NCBI GenBank assembly: GCA_027493615.1
Contig: JAOSKK010000001.1
Location: forward strand, 301,629-365,628
Direction of reading: 5' to 3'
From: Verrucomicrobiota bacterium
GTDB lineage: Bacteria; Verrucomicrobiota; Verrucomicrobiia; Limisphaerales; J093
Length of the DNA stretch: 64,000 bases
Both the position numbers and the translations under genes were made by a program. Shown in pieces: positions 10,413 through 20,652 of the stretch. The stretch's first letter is position 1. Each line of letters opens with the position of its first letter. Below the pieces are notes generated by a model. That model did no database searches and was not told the origin of the DNA. It saw only the letters and a program-made list of their open reading frames with translations.

Positions 10413-10766
10413 TCAGCCCAGCAACCGGTGCGCGAGGGCAAGGAACCGGTCCCAGTTCTGGAACAGCCATCCGGTGGTCCACAGCCCGTAGGCCACCGTC
10501 CCGGCGCCGATCAGGCCCAGCACGACAAACCATCGCCCCTCGGCAACATCCTCGGCTTCGAGACGCGGGGTGGTCCGAACCTTCGTCCGGTCTTGGGCCT
10601 CCCAGGCAGCGGCTTCGGCGGCGCGCAGAGCACGCAGGTAGGCGCGGTTTTCCGGCCGGGGCGGTGTCCGCAGGGAGGGCGGCACCACGGGCCAGCGCTG
10701 GCCGAGCAGCCCGGCGAACTCGGCGCCGGGCGACGAGCGGTGGGACAGAAGCAGGGTCGTGTTCAT
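10413..10766 (-). CDS. Hypothetical single-span membrane protein
   Basis: A 117-residue protein of unknown function. A charged, Ala-rich helical stretch (residues about 40-65) precedes one clear membrane segment, WFVVLGLIGAGTVAYGLW, at about 79-96; a short tail with WLFQNWDRFLALAH follows. It lies upstream of the cytochrome c gene on the same strand, 83 bases away, so the two may be co-transcribed. A small electron-transport or membrane-organising role is possible but not supported by any motif. Confidence 0.6.
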   Translation of the reverse strand: MNTTLLLSHRSSPGAEFAGLLGQRWPVVPPSLRTPPRPENRAYLRALRAAEAAAWEAQDRTKVRTTPRLEAEDVAEGRWFVVLGLIGAGTVAYGLWTTGWLFQNWDRFLALAHRLLG

Positions 10767-10878
10767 GGTGCGATGCTGGTTCGTCGTTTCGCGTCCGGCG
10801 GCGGCCTTGCTCGCTTCTCACCCGGCCCCAGCGTTCGCCGCGGGCCGGTTTCTGAGCTAAGCTGCCGCGAACGCGTTC

Positions 10879-13831
10879 ATGAGTACCTCGATCCACGCGG
10901 ACGGACAATGGACCGAAAGGTGTACCGGCCAGCCGGACCCCTCGGCGCTCGAGCCGCAAGCCTTCCGCCGGTTCTTCGAGCGCAGCGTCGATCCCATCTG
11001 GATCCTCGATCCCCACACGAGCCGCGTTCTGGAGTGCAACCAGGCCGCGGTGGAACTCCTGGGGGCCGACACGAAGGCGGCCCTGCTGGGACTTCGGCCG
11101 GCCGACGTGTCACCGCCGGTGCAGCCGGACGGCAGCCGCTCGACCGACCGGGCGGCTATCCTGACCGCCCTGGCCCGCGCGCAGGGCGGGGCCCGCTTCG
11201 AGTGGGAACTCCAACGGTTGGACGGCCGCACCGTGCCGGTCGAGGTCGTGTCCACCCGCATCCCCGTGGGGGATGGCGACGTCTTCTTCGTGGTGTCGCG
11301 CGACATCCGCCAGCGCCGCGAGACCGAGACGGCCCTGGCGGAACAGGAACAGTTGCTGGCGTCGGTCGCCGACCACGTCCGCGAGGCCATCTATCGCAGC
11401 GGGCCCGACCATGAGCTGATGTTCGTGAATCGCGCCTACCGCCAGTTGTTCGGTTACCCTTCGCTGGAAGCGCTCCGGCAGATCCCGCGGGAGCAGCTCT
11501 ACGCCGATCCCACGCGGCGGGCGGCGCTTCTGCGACGGCTCACCGAGGAAGGAGGTTTCGAGAATGAGGAGGTCGAGTTCCGCCGCCGTGATGGCTCCAC
11601 CTTCTGGGGCCTCGCCAACGCGGTCGTCATCCGCGATCCCCGCAGCGGCCGCCCTCTCTACCACGTCGGCTCGATCACGGACATCACCGAGCGGAAACAG
11701 GCCGCCGACGCCGTGCGGGCGCTCAACGCGACTCTCGAGGAACGCGTGGCCGAGCGCACCGCCGCCCTCCAGGCCAGCGAGGCCCGCTTCCGGACCCTCG
11801 TCGAACACGCCCCGGAAGCCATCGTCGTCTTCGATGGCGAGACCGGCCGGTTCCTGGACGCCAACGAGAAGGCGCTCAGGCTTTACGGAATCACCCGCGA
11901 GCGCCTCCTCGCCTGCGGCCCCGCCGACGTCAGCCCCGGGCGACAACCTGACGGCCGCACCTCCACCGCCGCCGCGCGCGACTGGATCGATCGCGCTCTT
12001 GCCGGCGAAGCCCCCTGTCTTCGAGTGGGTGCATCGCCGCCCCAACGGCGCGCTCGTCCCCTGCGAGGTGCGACTGGTTCGCCTTCCCGACGCCGGCCGC
12101 AGCCTCGTGCGGGGCAGCATCACCGACAACACGGAACGTCGCCGCCGTGAGCGCATCCAGCAGGCCACCTTCGAGATCTCCGAGGCGGTCCACACCACCG
12201 AGGACCTCGGGAGCCTCTTCCGCCGCGTGCACGAGTCGGTCATGAAACTCATGCCGGCTCATAATTTCTATCTGGCCCTCCTCGACGCGGCGAGTGGCAT
12301 GTTCGACTTCCCGTACTTCGTCGATCAACGCGACACCAAACCCGCCCCCATGCGGCTGACGTCCGGCCTCACCGGCTACGTGCTCCGCACCGGCAAGCCC
12401 CTGCTCGTCAATCGCGCCTCGCCCATCGAGAAGCCCGAGGCCGGGCTGGCCCACCTCCTTGCCGAGGGCCAGGACGCGGTCTACGCCGAGAAGGGCTCCC
12501 CGGCGGCCGTCTGGCTCGGCGTGCCCCTGCGCGTGCGCGGCCAGCTCATCGGGGTGATGGCCGTCCAGGACTACGAGAACGACCAGGCCTACGGACCCGA
12601 GGAGATGCAGATCCTCGGTTTCGTGGCCGAGCAGACCGCGCTGGCCATCGAGCGCAAACGCGCGGAGCAGGCCTTGCGCGAGTCCGAGGAGAAGTTCCGC
12701 GCCCTCTTCGCCGCCACCGGTCAGGGGGTGATGCTGCACGACGAAGAACGCTTCCTCGAGGTCAACCCCGCGGCGGTCCGCATCATGGGACACCAGAGTG
12801 CCGACACGCTGGTCGGCCATTACCCCCACGAGTTTGCCCCCGCCCTGCCAACCCGATGGCCAGCCGTCCGACCTCGTCGCCCGCCGCCACATCGACGCCT
12901 GCCTGGCCACCGGCACGGCTCGCTTCGACTGGGCCATCCTCACCCCCAGCGGCGGCACCGTCCAACTGGAGGTCTTGCTCACCCGCATCCCCATGGGCGG
13001 CCGTCAGATCATCCAGGCGGTCGTCAACGACATCACCCAGCGCAAGCAGGCCGAAGCCGAGCTGCTCCGGGCCCTGGCCCGCGAGAAGGAACTCGGCGAG
13101 CTCAAGAGCAACTTCGTCTCGCTCGTCTCCCACGAGTTCCGCACCCCCCTCGGCATCATCATGTCCTCCGCGGAGATCCTCCGCGATTACCTCGACCAAC
13201 TCGCGCCCGACGAGCGTGCCCAGCACCTCAACTCGATTCAGAAGAGCACGCGTCGCATGGCCGAACTCATGGAGGAGGTCCTGCTCCTGGGCCGCTTCGA
13301 GGCCGGACGCATGGACCTGCGCCCCGAACCGCTCGACCTCGCCGCCCTCGCCCGCCGCCTCCTCGAGGAAGTCGCCGCGGCCACCCACCGCGTCTGCCCG
13401 ATCCGCCTCGACGTCGGCCCCGGCTTCGACCACGTGACCGCCGACGAACGTCTCCTCCGCCACATCTTCACCAACCTCCTCTCCAACGCCGTCAAGTACT
13501 CGCCTCCCGGCCACCCGGTGGACTTCACCTTCCACCGCGACGGTCCCGACGCGGTCGCCGTGGTGCGCGACCACGGGCTCGGCATCCCGTCCGAGGACCG
13601 CGAGTGGCTCTTCCGCGCCTTCCATCGCGGCCGCAACATCGGCGACCGCCCCGGCACCGGCCTCGGGTTGGTGATCGTCAAGCGCTGCCTCGAGCTCCAC
13701 GGCGGCGGGATCGATTTCCAGAGTACCGTCGGCGAAGGCACCACCTTCACCGTACGCCTCCCCCTCTTCGCCTCCGCCGCCGCCCCCACGCCCCGGTCCC
13801 CGTCCCGACCACGGTCTCCGCCCCCCTTTGA
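10879..13831 (+). CDS. Multi-PAS / GAF sensor histidine kinase (no membrane segment)
   Basis: A soluble sensor kinase of about 980 residues once its frame breaks are repaired. In order: a PAS domain (FFERSVDPIWILDP), a second PAS with PAC (VREAIYRSGPDHELMFV, GSITDITERKQA), a coiled coil, a third PAS (EHAPEAIVVFDGETG), a GAF domain (MKLMPAHNFYLALLDA, VWLGVPLRVRGQLIGVM), a fourth PAS and a HisKA/HATPase core. The phospho-acceptor His is in FVSLVSHEFRTPLG; the N box is IFTNLLSNAVKYS, with VRDHGLGIP and GTGLGLVIVKR glycine boxes. Breaks fall near 12010 and 12845; a third near the end would let the TGA at 13829-13831 close it. With the response regulator starting 15 bases later it forms a two-component pair. 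Confidence 0.85.
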
Positions 13832-13845
13832 TATCCGCCGAACCC

Positions 13846-14497
13846 ATGCACAAGATCCTGGTCATCGAAGACGAACCCGACATGCGGCGCAACCTCCTCA
13901 CCATCCTGCGCCTGGAAGGCTTCACGGGCATCGGCGCCGAAAACGGCCGCGTCGGCCTCGACTCTGCCCGACGCGAACGCCCCGCCCTCATCCTGTGCGA
14001 CATCATGATGCCCGAGCTCGATGGACACGGGGTTCTGGCGGCCCTCCGCGCCGACCCCGCCCTCGCGGTCATCCCGTTCATCTTTCTCACCGCCAAGGGC
14101 GAACGCCCGGACATCCGCGCCGGCATGAATCTCGGGGCCGACGATTACCTCACCAAGCCGGTGGCCAAGGCGGACCTCCTCCTGGCCATCCGCGCGCGCC
14201 TCAAACGTCAAACCGAGCAGGCGGTACCCACGTTCCAGCCTGACTTCCGTTCCGCCCGCCCGCTCGAGCTCGCCCTCGGTCTGACCCCGCGCGTCGCGGA
14301 GACACTCCTTTGGCTCGCCCAGGGCAAGACCAACCCGGAGATCGCCACCATCCTCGGCATTGCTGAAGCCACCGTGAAAAAGCACGTTCTCGACATCTTC
14401 GCGGTCCTCGGCGTCGAAACCCGCACGGCCGCCACGTTGCGGGCCCTCGAGGTTCTCAGCGTCCCGCCGCCGCCGTCCTCCCCCGTCGTCTGCGTAA
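13846..14497 (+). CDS. Response regulator with LuxR/NarL-type HTH output
   Basis: Cognate regulator of the preceding kinase. The receiver domain begins KILVIEDEPDMRRNL (acidic pocket ED) and holds the phospho-acceptor Asp in ALILCDIMMPELDGHG, with T in FIFLTAKG and K in YLTKPVAKADLL. After a linker, LTPRVAETLLWLAQGKTNPEIATILGIAEATVKKHVLDIF is a LuxR-type helix-turn-helix, read here in pieces. It probably acts as a transcription factor. The frame stays open after the HTH into unrelated sequence; an indel at the C run around 14477-14483 would bring in the TAA at 14495-14497, used here as the likely end. The start is ATG 13846; an upstream TTG at 13828 is less likely. Confidence 0.85.
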
Positions 14498-14574
14498 CCC
14501 GCATCAGGTTCCGCGTCTGGGCTTCACGGATACCCTGGCGGACGTGGACAGTTCGACAGCCACCGCGAAGAGTC

Positions 14575-17500
14575 TCAAGGCAGCGAGCGCAGGAAGGGTG
14601 CGTCGGCGCGCAGGCGCAGGAACACGCGCGGCTCGTCGCGGAGGGGAGCCTTCACCTCCCAGGTCACCTGCTCCTGGCCATGGCCCAGAAGCTCACGCGC
14701 GACCAGTTCAAGATGAGGCGCTGCGTCCTGCCAGATGATCAGGTTCGTGGAGAACGAGACACCGGGGGTCGCGCCTTCCGCGGTGGCATTCACCGCGCAA
14801 CTGAGCCGCAGCAGCGTGGGTTCGCTCCCCTGGGCCGGACGGACGGTCAGCCGGGGCGCCAGGGGCGGCCGGCCAGGGTCGTTGCCCAGCAGGTAATCGA
14901 GGAGGTCGGGTTCGCCGTTGCCATCCGCATCCCCCGTGGGATCCGCCGGGAAGCGCGGGTCATCTGGCCAGCCGGGACTGCCGCCCCGGCGCGCGCTTGC
15001 CCGCCAGTTGGCAGCCAGGCTGTGGTCCGGATCCGTCTCGGGCGCGATCAGCACGAGGCTCCAGCCGGCATCGGCCTCGGTGGGCCAGGGAGCCGCGTCG
15101 TCATAGGTGAATTCGCGAATGATTCCGTGCCGGACATCCTCCAGCCTGATCAACTCGCCGCCGTTGCTCAACGCGGTGTCATTCTGGAACACACCGGCCA
15201 CGGGCAGATGCGGGCCGTACACGGCCGTGAAGGCGGCGAGGTTGCGAACCACCAGCACCCGTCCGCCGGGCGGCAGCGAGGTGATCGCGCCGTCGGCAAA
15301 GTCAAACTCCACTCCCTGCGTGAACCGCACGCTGCGCAGGTCCAACGTGACCGAGCGGCTGATGTTCAGCAGCTCAAGGAACTCCGCCAGCCCGTCGCCG
15401 ACCGGATGATAGAGCAGTTCGCTGACCACGAGAAAGCGTTGGACGTCCGAAGGATCTCCCGCGAAGCTCGCCGTGCTATTGACGGCTCCCGCGGCGTCGA
15501 GAAGCGTCAGCGTGCCTCCCCGGCTTGAGAGGCGGCCCTGGTACCCACCCTGCACGAACAACCCTCGCCCCCTTTCGGTGACACCCGGCGTGCCCGGAAC
15601 GCCGCGGCGTTCGGACAGACATAAATCGTGCCCTCCGCAGGCAGCACGGTCCCGCCCAGGAAGGTGTGCTCCACCGCGCCCGTCAACCGCCAGCCGGAAA
15701 CATCCACGGCCAGGGAATGGGGATTGCGCACTTGAATGAACTCCTCGTCCTGGTTCCCGGAGGTGGGACTGAACTCGATGGTCCCGAACTCAAGTTTCGG
15801 CTCGCGGGTGGTCGGGGGCAGGACCTTTCCTCCGTAGAGCTCCGGGACGATGATCATGTCGCTGCTGTCCACGTTGTCATTGAGACCTTGAATGGCGAGG
15901 ACGTTCGGGCCAGACCGAAGCGCCGACAGCCCCTCGCTGACATCATAGAGGGTGTAGGCGGCCGGGTTGGCCTCGCGCGAGATCGTCGCCGCGGAGTTCC
16001 ATTGGAGCGGGGTCGGCGCATTGGCGGCGGCCACGCGCGTGCCGTTGAGGAACGCCACGAACCCGTCGTCGAACTTCATCCGCAACTGGAGGCGCTGGAA
16101 GGCGGCGGGATCACTGACTTCGAACCGGATGCGAAGGTAGACGCTGTTGTTGTTCCGCATCGCGTCGTTGACGTCCGTGCCGATCAGCGACTCGTAGCCG
16201 GTCGCGCGCTCGTAGCCGACGCCGGTCGTGCCGTTCCGCCAACCGGCCGTGTCGAACGGTTCGAAGGCCGGATCGCCGGTCCATGTGGTGCCGAGGGTGC
16301 CAGTGGTCGGGACCAGCACCTGGACCGGCGCGCCGGCGGTGACGAACGCGGCGTAGTTGGTGAGGGGTCCGGGGTCGGTTTGCGGCAGGGGATCTCGCCG
16401 CCGCGGCCGACCACCTGCGTGTTGTAGATGTACCGGCGTCGGCCAGGCAGATACTCGGTCTTCCAGCGCTGGATGGCCTCGGCCATGGTCTCCACGGCCG
16501 GATGCGAGTTCGTGTACCGCACCATGGTGCCCCCCTGCAGCCAGGAACCCCCACTTCTCGAAGTCCAGCCGGGCATCGGAGGGCACGATGGACGGCGGAT
16601 CAATCAACGCCGACTGCTCGTTCAGCCGCCGTTCATAATACAGCGCGGTCTCGGGCGTGCCGGGCGCGGGCAGCGGCTGCAGGAAGCGGTCCGAGAGGGT
16701 CCGGATGCGGCGCAGGATCATCGCCCGCATGGCCGGGTTGGCGAACATCAGGGACACCAGCCGGATGGAGGTGCTGTTGACGACATAGCCATCGGTGTAC
16801 AGGGCGTTGTCGAAATACGTGTTCTGCGTGTTCCAGACACGGCCGTGGGAGAGGTCGAGGTCCCAGGGCAGGATCGCCCATTCGTCACTCCGTCCGGTAT
16901 CGCGGTAGACATACCAGTTCTTGCTGTGCATGTCGATGTTTCGGATCACGGAGTTGACCGCCAGCAGGTTCACGCACCGCGGCAGATCAATGTGGTCGTA
17001 CAGGTAGCGTTCGAGGGCCGGACCGCTCTGCGCCAGCCCGTTGATGAGCGCCTGCAGATCGCTGTTGCTCTCCCACCGGCGGGTCTTCTTTTCCACCCCA
17101 CTGGTCGCCGTGTTCCCTGCGGCCTTGCTCAGGAGATTGTCATAAACCTTGTAGAGCGCGCCGTCCGGATTCAACCCGGCCCGCTCGAGGTAGATCTCGT
17201 CGGCGTCCTCGACCAGGTCCGCCGTGCTGAAGAACCGCCCGTTCTGCTGAACGCGCACCGTGAAGGCGAAGTGGGCCGGCACACCCGCCTCGCGCATGAC
17301 TTCATAGGCCAGGACATGGCGTACCTTCGACTTGTCGGCCCAGTTCGTGAGGAGATCGATGTCCGCGACCCGTGGCGCCGTCGGGCTCCAGCGAAATCGC
17401 TGCGGCCGGTTGAAATCCAGGTTGTAGCTCTTCTTCGGAAAGCCGGCGGACGACTGGCCGTGCAGCGTGAAGAGCACGTTGTCGTAAAACTCGCCCTCGT

Positions 17501-18479
17501 AGTAGACCGCACCGCGCGAACCCGTCGAGGTCCCGGCGCCCGCCGGATTGCTGGTGAACCAGTGCAGGACCGGCAGCAGCGTCTGGATCCGGTCGTCGTG
17601 CGCCACCGTGCCGAAGTACTGCGGCGAGTCCAACGGGGCGCGGAAGGGCGGGTTCCGGGTTTCCGCACCGTCGTCATCGGTGGCGACGAAGCGCCACCGC
17701 GTCATTTCTGCGGGCCCGAACGCCTCCTCCGGGATCACGGCGGTCCAGACGCCGTCGCCCGCCCGGGCATCGCCACCCGTGCCGTCGTCCCGCATCGACA
17801 GCATCGCTTCGGCTGCGAACATCCGCCGGTAATGCAGTTCGACCGCGGCCACGGGTCCGTTCACCGGCAAGCCCCGCACCGCGACCGTCAGGGGACCCTG
17901 CACCGGTTGCGGCGGATGCGGTTCGAGCGGCTGGAGGATTGGTCCCGCGCGCAGGCCGCGGCCGTTGGGTCGGCCGGGCGTGGGCGTGGCGAAGTAGCTC
18001 CACGCCGGGGAGGCCCCCTCGGTGTCGAGGCCGTACGATGCATTCTCGAATTGGGGCGGGTAAACGGGGGTGAAGGCGCTGAGCACCGTCGCACCGTCCG
18101 GCGCCACCAGGGCGAGGTACTCGCCGTCGGCGGCAAGCTGGAAGTTCGTGTGCAGGGGGGCGGCCGGATCGAGACGGTTCTTGCCCGAGGCGAAGACCAC
18201 CAGATACTCCCCGGGAGCCAGGGTCACGGCAGGAAACGTCCACTTGGTGAGGTTCGCCGCGTTGTCGGTCAAGTGATAGCCCGCCAGCGCGAGCGGCACG
18301 TCCTCCGGATTGTGGATCTCGATCCAGTCCGCGAACAGACCGTCTTCATCGGCCAGCACGGAACGGTTGGCCGCCAGGAACTCGCTCAGAATCGGACCGC
18401 CGAGGCCCGACACCCCCGCCGTCAACGCCAGGCCAAGCGCGAACCACCGCCGCTCTGTGGACCGAGTTAAAATCCGCAT
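14575..18479 (-). CDS. Secreted CotH-kinase / lamin-tail-domain protein
   Basis: About 1300 residues, exported (leader FALGLALTAGVSGLGG). Modules in order: a lamin-tail-like domain (ILSEFLAANRSVLADEDG, ADWIEIHNPEDVPL), a beta domain (LTVAVRGLPVNGP), then the CotH-type core with LFTLHGQSSAGFPKKSYN, NWADKSKVRHVLAYEVM and WAILPWDLDLSHGR. A jelly-roll-like stretch and two more lamin-tail-like domains follow (EFIQVRNPHSLAVDVSGW, LAEFLELLNISRSV). Near the end, DPTGDADGNGEPDLLDY resembles a calcium-binding dockerin-like loop. Three frame breaks: a compensated pair enclosing about 16380-16545 and one near 15550. With 1-3231 this is the second member in the window. Its role outside the cell is unknown. 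Confidence 0.8.
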
Positions 18480-18541
18480 CGAAAGACCCTACCGTCCCAG
18501 GGGGTCGAAGGCAAGGGCAGCTTCCGATCCGCAGGTGGTGG

Positions 18542-18787
18542 ATCGGGCTTTTCCAGGGGATGTTCGAGAGGAACCTCCTCACGTTCAACCCCGGTTGGGG
18601 CGGCAACGCCCAACGACTCTCCTCTTTCACGGACATCCGCGAACTCCAACGCCAGCTCAGAGCTCAGGGCGTTTCGTTCCAGCAGGAGGCCGACGAGCAG
18701 ACCACCGGGCCGGCGAGCTTCCTCGTCGTGGACCAGAGCAGGATTCCCAGCTCGTCGTCGCGGAACTCTCGTCCCAGGACGAGGTAG
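18542..18787 (+). pseudogene. VOC-family (glyoxalase-like) gene remnant
   Basis: Reads IGLFQGMFERNLLTFNPGW, then FTDIRELQRQLRAQGVSF and GPASFLVVD, which matches the C-terminal half of a vicinal-oxygen-chelate protein. The N-terminal half is missing: the CotH gene begins at 18479, immediately upstream. The expected VDPDGNP-type ending is scrambled after 18735. It therefore looks like a genuine relic rather than a one-base error, though recognition rests on memory of the family pattern. Confidence 0.5.
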
Positions 18788-18880
18788 GCCGCGATTCCGA
18801 GTCAGGTCCCGAAGCGGAGCACCTTGACCGCCACGCCGAACATCCGTGTCCAGATGTCCGTGGCGGGTGTGCGTTTGGTG

Positions 18881-19273
18881 TCAGCGTCCACTCGCTGCCG
18901 GTGGTTGCTGGGCTGCGTTTTCGGCGATTCGGTACTTCACGATCTTACGGACCAGCGCCGCGGGCAGAGGTCTGGCAGGATCAAATCGAATCGTTCCCTT
19001 GCTGGTGCTGAAACCCGCGAGATCGCCCGCGTGCGCCTTCACCGCCGTCCCGCTTCCCGGGAAAAATGAACAGTGCTTCGCCGCCGCGCCATACAACACG
19101 AGCACCTTGCCCCCGAGACGGAAGGCCGGGAGCTGATAGCTCAGGCATTCCTCGGCCTTCGGCACTGCGGATCGGATGGCCTGGCGCAGCTTTTCGAGAG
19201 CCGCCCGCTGGTTTTCCGGCACGGCCGCCAGATACTGGTCATGGGTCGCGGGTTTTCCCTTGCCTCTTATCAT
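18881..19273 (-). CDS. DUF1801 / YdhG-like protein
   Basis: A 130-residue cytoplasmic protein. Family signatures are THDQYLAAVPENQRAALEKLR at about residues 10-30 (read in part), CLSYQLPAFRLGGKVLVLYGAAAKHCSFFPG at about 43-73, and FSTSKGTIRFDPARPLPAALV, the typical closing segment. The family includes Bacillus YdhG, linked to intracellular iron handling, but most members are uncharacterised. The frame is intact and length is normal for the family. Confidence 0.85.
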   Translation of the reverse strand: MIRGKGKPATHDQYLAAVPENQRAALEKLRQAIRSAVPKAEECLSYQLPAFRLGGKVLVLYGAAAKHCSFFPGSGTAVKAHAGDLAGFSTSKGTIRFDPARPLPAALVRKIVKYRIAENAAQQPPAASGR

Positions 19274-19326
19274 CGGTCCTCCGTGGGTACTGAACCCGCT
19301 TGTGCCGTGGTGCGTGCACCGGCTGG

Positions 19327-19614
19327 TCAGCTCCTTGCCAAGTGAACCCTGAAGGCATCCTCACCGAATGAGTCAAAGATCTCCACTCGCAGCACATACG
19401 CGACTCCGGCGTGAGTGATCTTCCGCGGCTTCTCCGCGAGCGCATACAACTGGGTGCGCAGCTCTCCCGCGGCATCGGAGTTCGAAGGGAGGTTCATGAC
19501 CTCAGAGCCCACTGTCCCATGGAAAGCCACCACATGCTCCTCCCCGGCCTTGTAGTCCACTTCGAACTCGGCGGCACCAACGGCGAGCACCCGGGAGAGC
19601 ACCTCGGCGAGCAC
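19327..19614 (-). CDS. Hypothetical protein, about 95 residues
   Basis: No family recognised. The protein reads as alternating strands and helices (VEVDYKAGEEHVVAFHGTV-like core, then LRTQLYALAEKPRKITHAG and VLRVEIFDSFGEDAFRVHLA). It begins at a GTG at 19614, but the same frame stays open upstream through VSRDAYGRPARNPD, so the true start could be further up, or it could be the second half of a gene broken around 19655. It lies downstream of the addiction-module-like frame at 19646-19777 on the same strand. No toxin motif is visible. Confidence 0.45.
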   Translation of the reverse strand: MLAEVLSRVLAVGAAEFEVDYKAGEEHVVAFHGTVGSEVMNLPSNSDAAGELRTQLYALAEKPRKITHAGVAYVLRVEIFDSFGEDAFRVHLARS

Positions 19615-19645
19615 ATCCGGATTTCGAGCGGGGCGACCATACGCG

Positions 19646-19777
19646 TCACGGCTGACCCCTCGGATTGCCGGCCAGGGCGGGAGCCAGACTTGCCATCAAC
19701 CGCTCCACCCGCAAGCCCCAGGTCTTGCGGGGCAGGCCAAGTGCCTCATCGGCAATCTGCTCCACCCTCAGGTTCAT
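19646..19777 (-). CDS. Short addiction-module antitoxin-like frame (possibly truncated)
   Basis: A 43-residue frame reading MNLRVEQIADEALGLP then RKTWGLRVERLMASLA. The VEQIADEALGLP...RxxLVERLIASL pattern is typical of the small putative addiction-module component family (PF09720), which usually runs to about 70 residues. Here a stop follows soon after the conserved part, so the gene is truncated or frame-broken. No RelE-like toxin follows; the downstream frame at 19327-19614 is unrecognised. Confidence 0.5.
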   Translation of the reverse strand: MNLRVEQIADEALGLPRKTWGLRVERLMASLAPALAGNPRGQP

Positions 19778-19816
19778 GGCTCCACGATAGCCGCTCGGGC
19801 CGATAGCTCAACTGGA

Positions 19817-20635
19817 ATGTGGACACGGCCGACGCGATCCTGCTTGCCGTCGTCCGGACTTTTCCCGGACCTTCCGCCCCGAGTGAACCAGCCGAAGCAG
19901 GTGCAGACGACGCAACCCGCAGGGGGCACGGACACCGGGCCGTGTCTCTCGGTTGTGATGCCCGTCTTCAACGAGCGGCCCACCGTCGGCCTGGCGATCG
20001 AGCGGGTCCTGGCCCAACCGACGGTCCGGGAGGTCATCGTCGTGGATGACGCCTCGAGCGACGGCTCCGCGGAGGTGGCGCAGCGCTGCGCCGCGACCGA
20101 CCCGCGGGTGCGCACGCTGCGACTGCCGCGGAACCAGGGGAAGGGCGCGGCGGTGCGGGAGGGCTTCACCCGGGCGACCGCGCCGTTCATCCTGATCCAG
20201 GATGCCGACCTCGAATACGACCCGCAGGAATACGGTCGGCTGCTGGAGCCGCTGCTCACGGGCAAGGCCGACGCGGTGTTCGGTTCGCGCTTCTTGGGTG
20301 GGGGAGCGCACCGCGTGCTTTATTTCTGGCACGCCGTGGGCAACCGGTTGCTGACGCTGTTGTCGAACATGTTCACGAACCTGAACCTGACGGACGTGGA
20401 GACCTGCTACAAGGTCTTCCGTCGCGAGCTGCTGGACCGGATGCGGCTCGAGGAATGCCGTTTCGGGTTCGAGCTCGAGCTCACGGCGCGGCTCAGTCAA
20501 CTGGGGGCGCGGCTTTACGAGGTGCCGATCTCCTATCACGGCCGCACCTACGCCGAGGGCAAGAAGGCGAACTGGCGGGATGGCGTGAGCGCGCTCCGAT
20601 GCGTCCTCAAGTACAACGTGTATCGCCGTCTCTGA
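19817..20635 (+). CDS. Family 2 glycosyltransferase (dolichyl/undecaprenyl-phosphate mannosyl/glucosyl type)
   Basis: GT-A fold transferase of about 250-270 residues. It opens with LSVVMPVFNERPTVGLAIE, then VIVVDDASSDGS (nucleotide-binding Asp), NQGKGAAVREGF and the metal-binding LIQDADLEYDPQEY (DAD). FGSRFLGGGAHRVLYFWH and ETCYKVFRRELLD complete the DPM1/DPG-synthase-like pattern, which makes polyprenyl-phosphate sugars. No C-terminal membrane pair is present. The start is uncertain: GTG 19883 or 19901 may be real, since the first 22 residues are Pro/Ser-rich and not conserved-looking. The methyltransferase starts 18 bases after the stop, indicating an operon. Confidence 0.85.
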   Translation: MWTRPTRSCLPSSGLFPDLPPRVNQPKQVQTTQPAGGTDTGPCLSVVMPVFNERPTVGLAIERVLAQPTVREVIVVDDASSDGSAEVAQRCAATDPRVRTLRLPRNQGKGAAVREGFTRATAPFILIQDADLEYDPQEYGRLLEPLLTGKADAVFGSRFLGGGAHRVLYFWHAVGNRLLTLLSNMFTNLNLTDVETCYKVFRRELLDRMRLEECRFGFELELTARLSQLGARLYEVPISYHGRTYAEGKKANWRDGVSALRCVLKYNVYRRL

Positions 20636-20652
20636 CGGGGGAGGCTGAGGTG

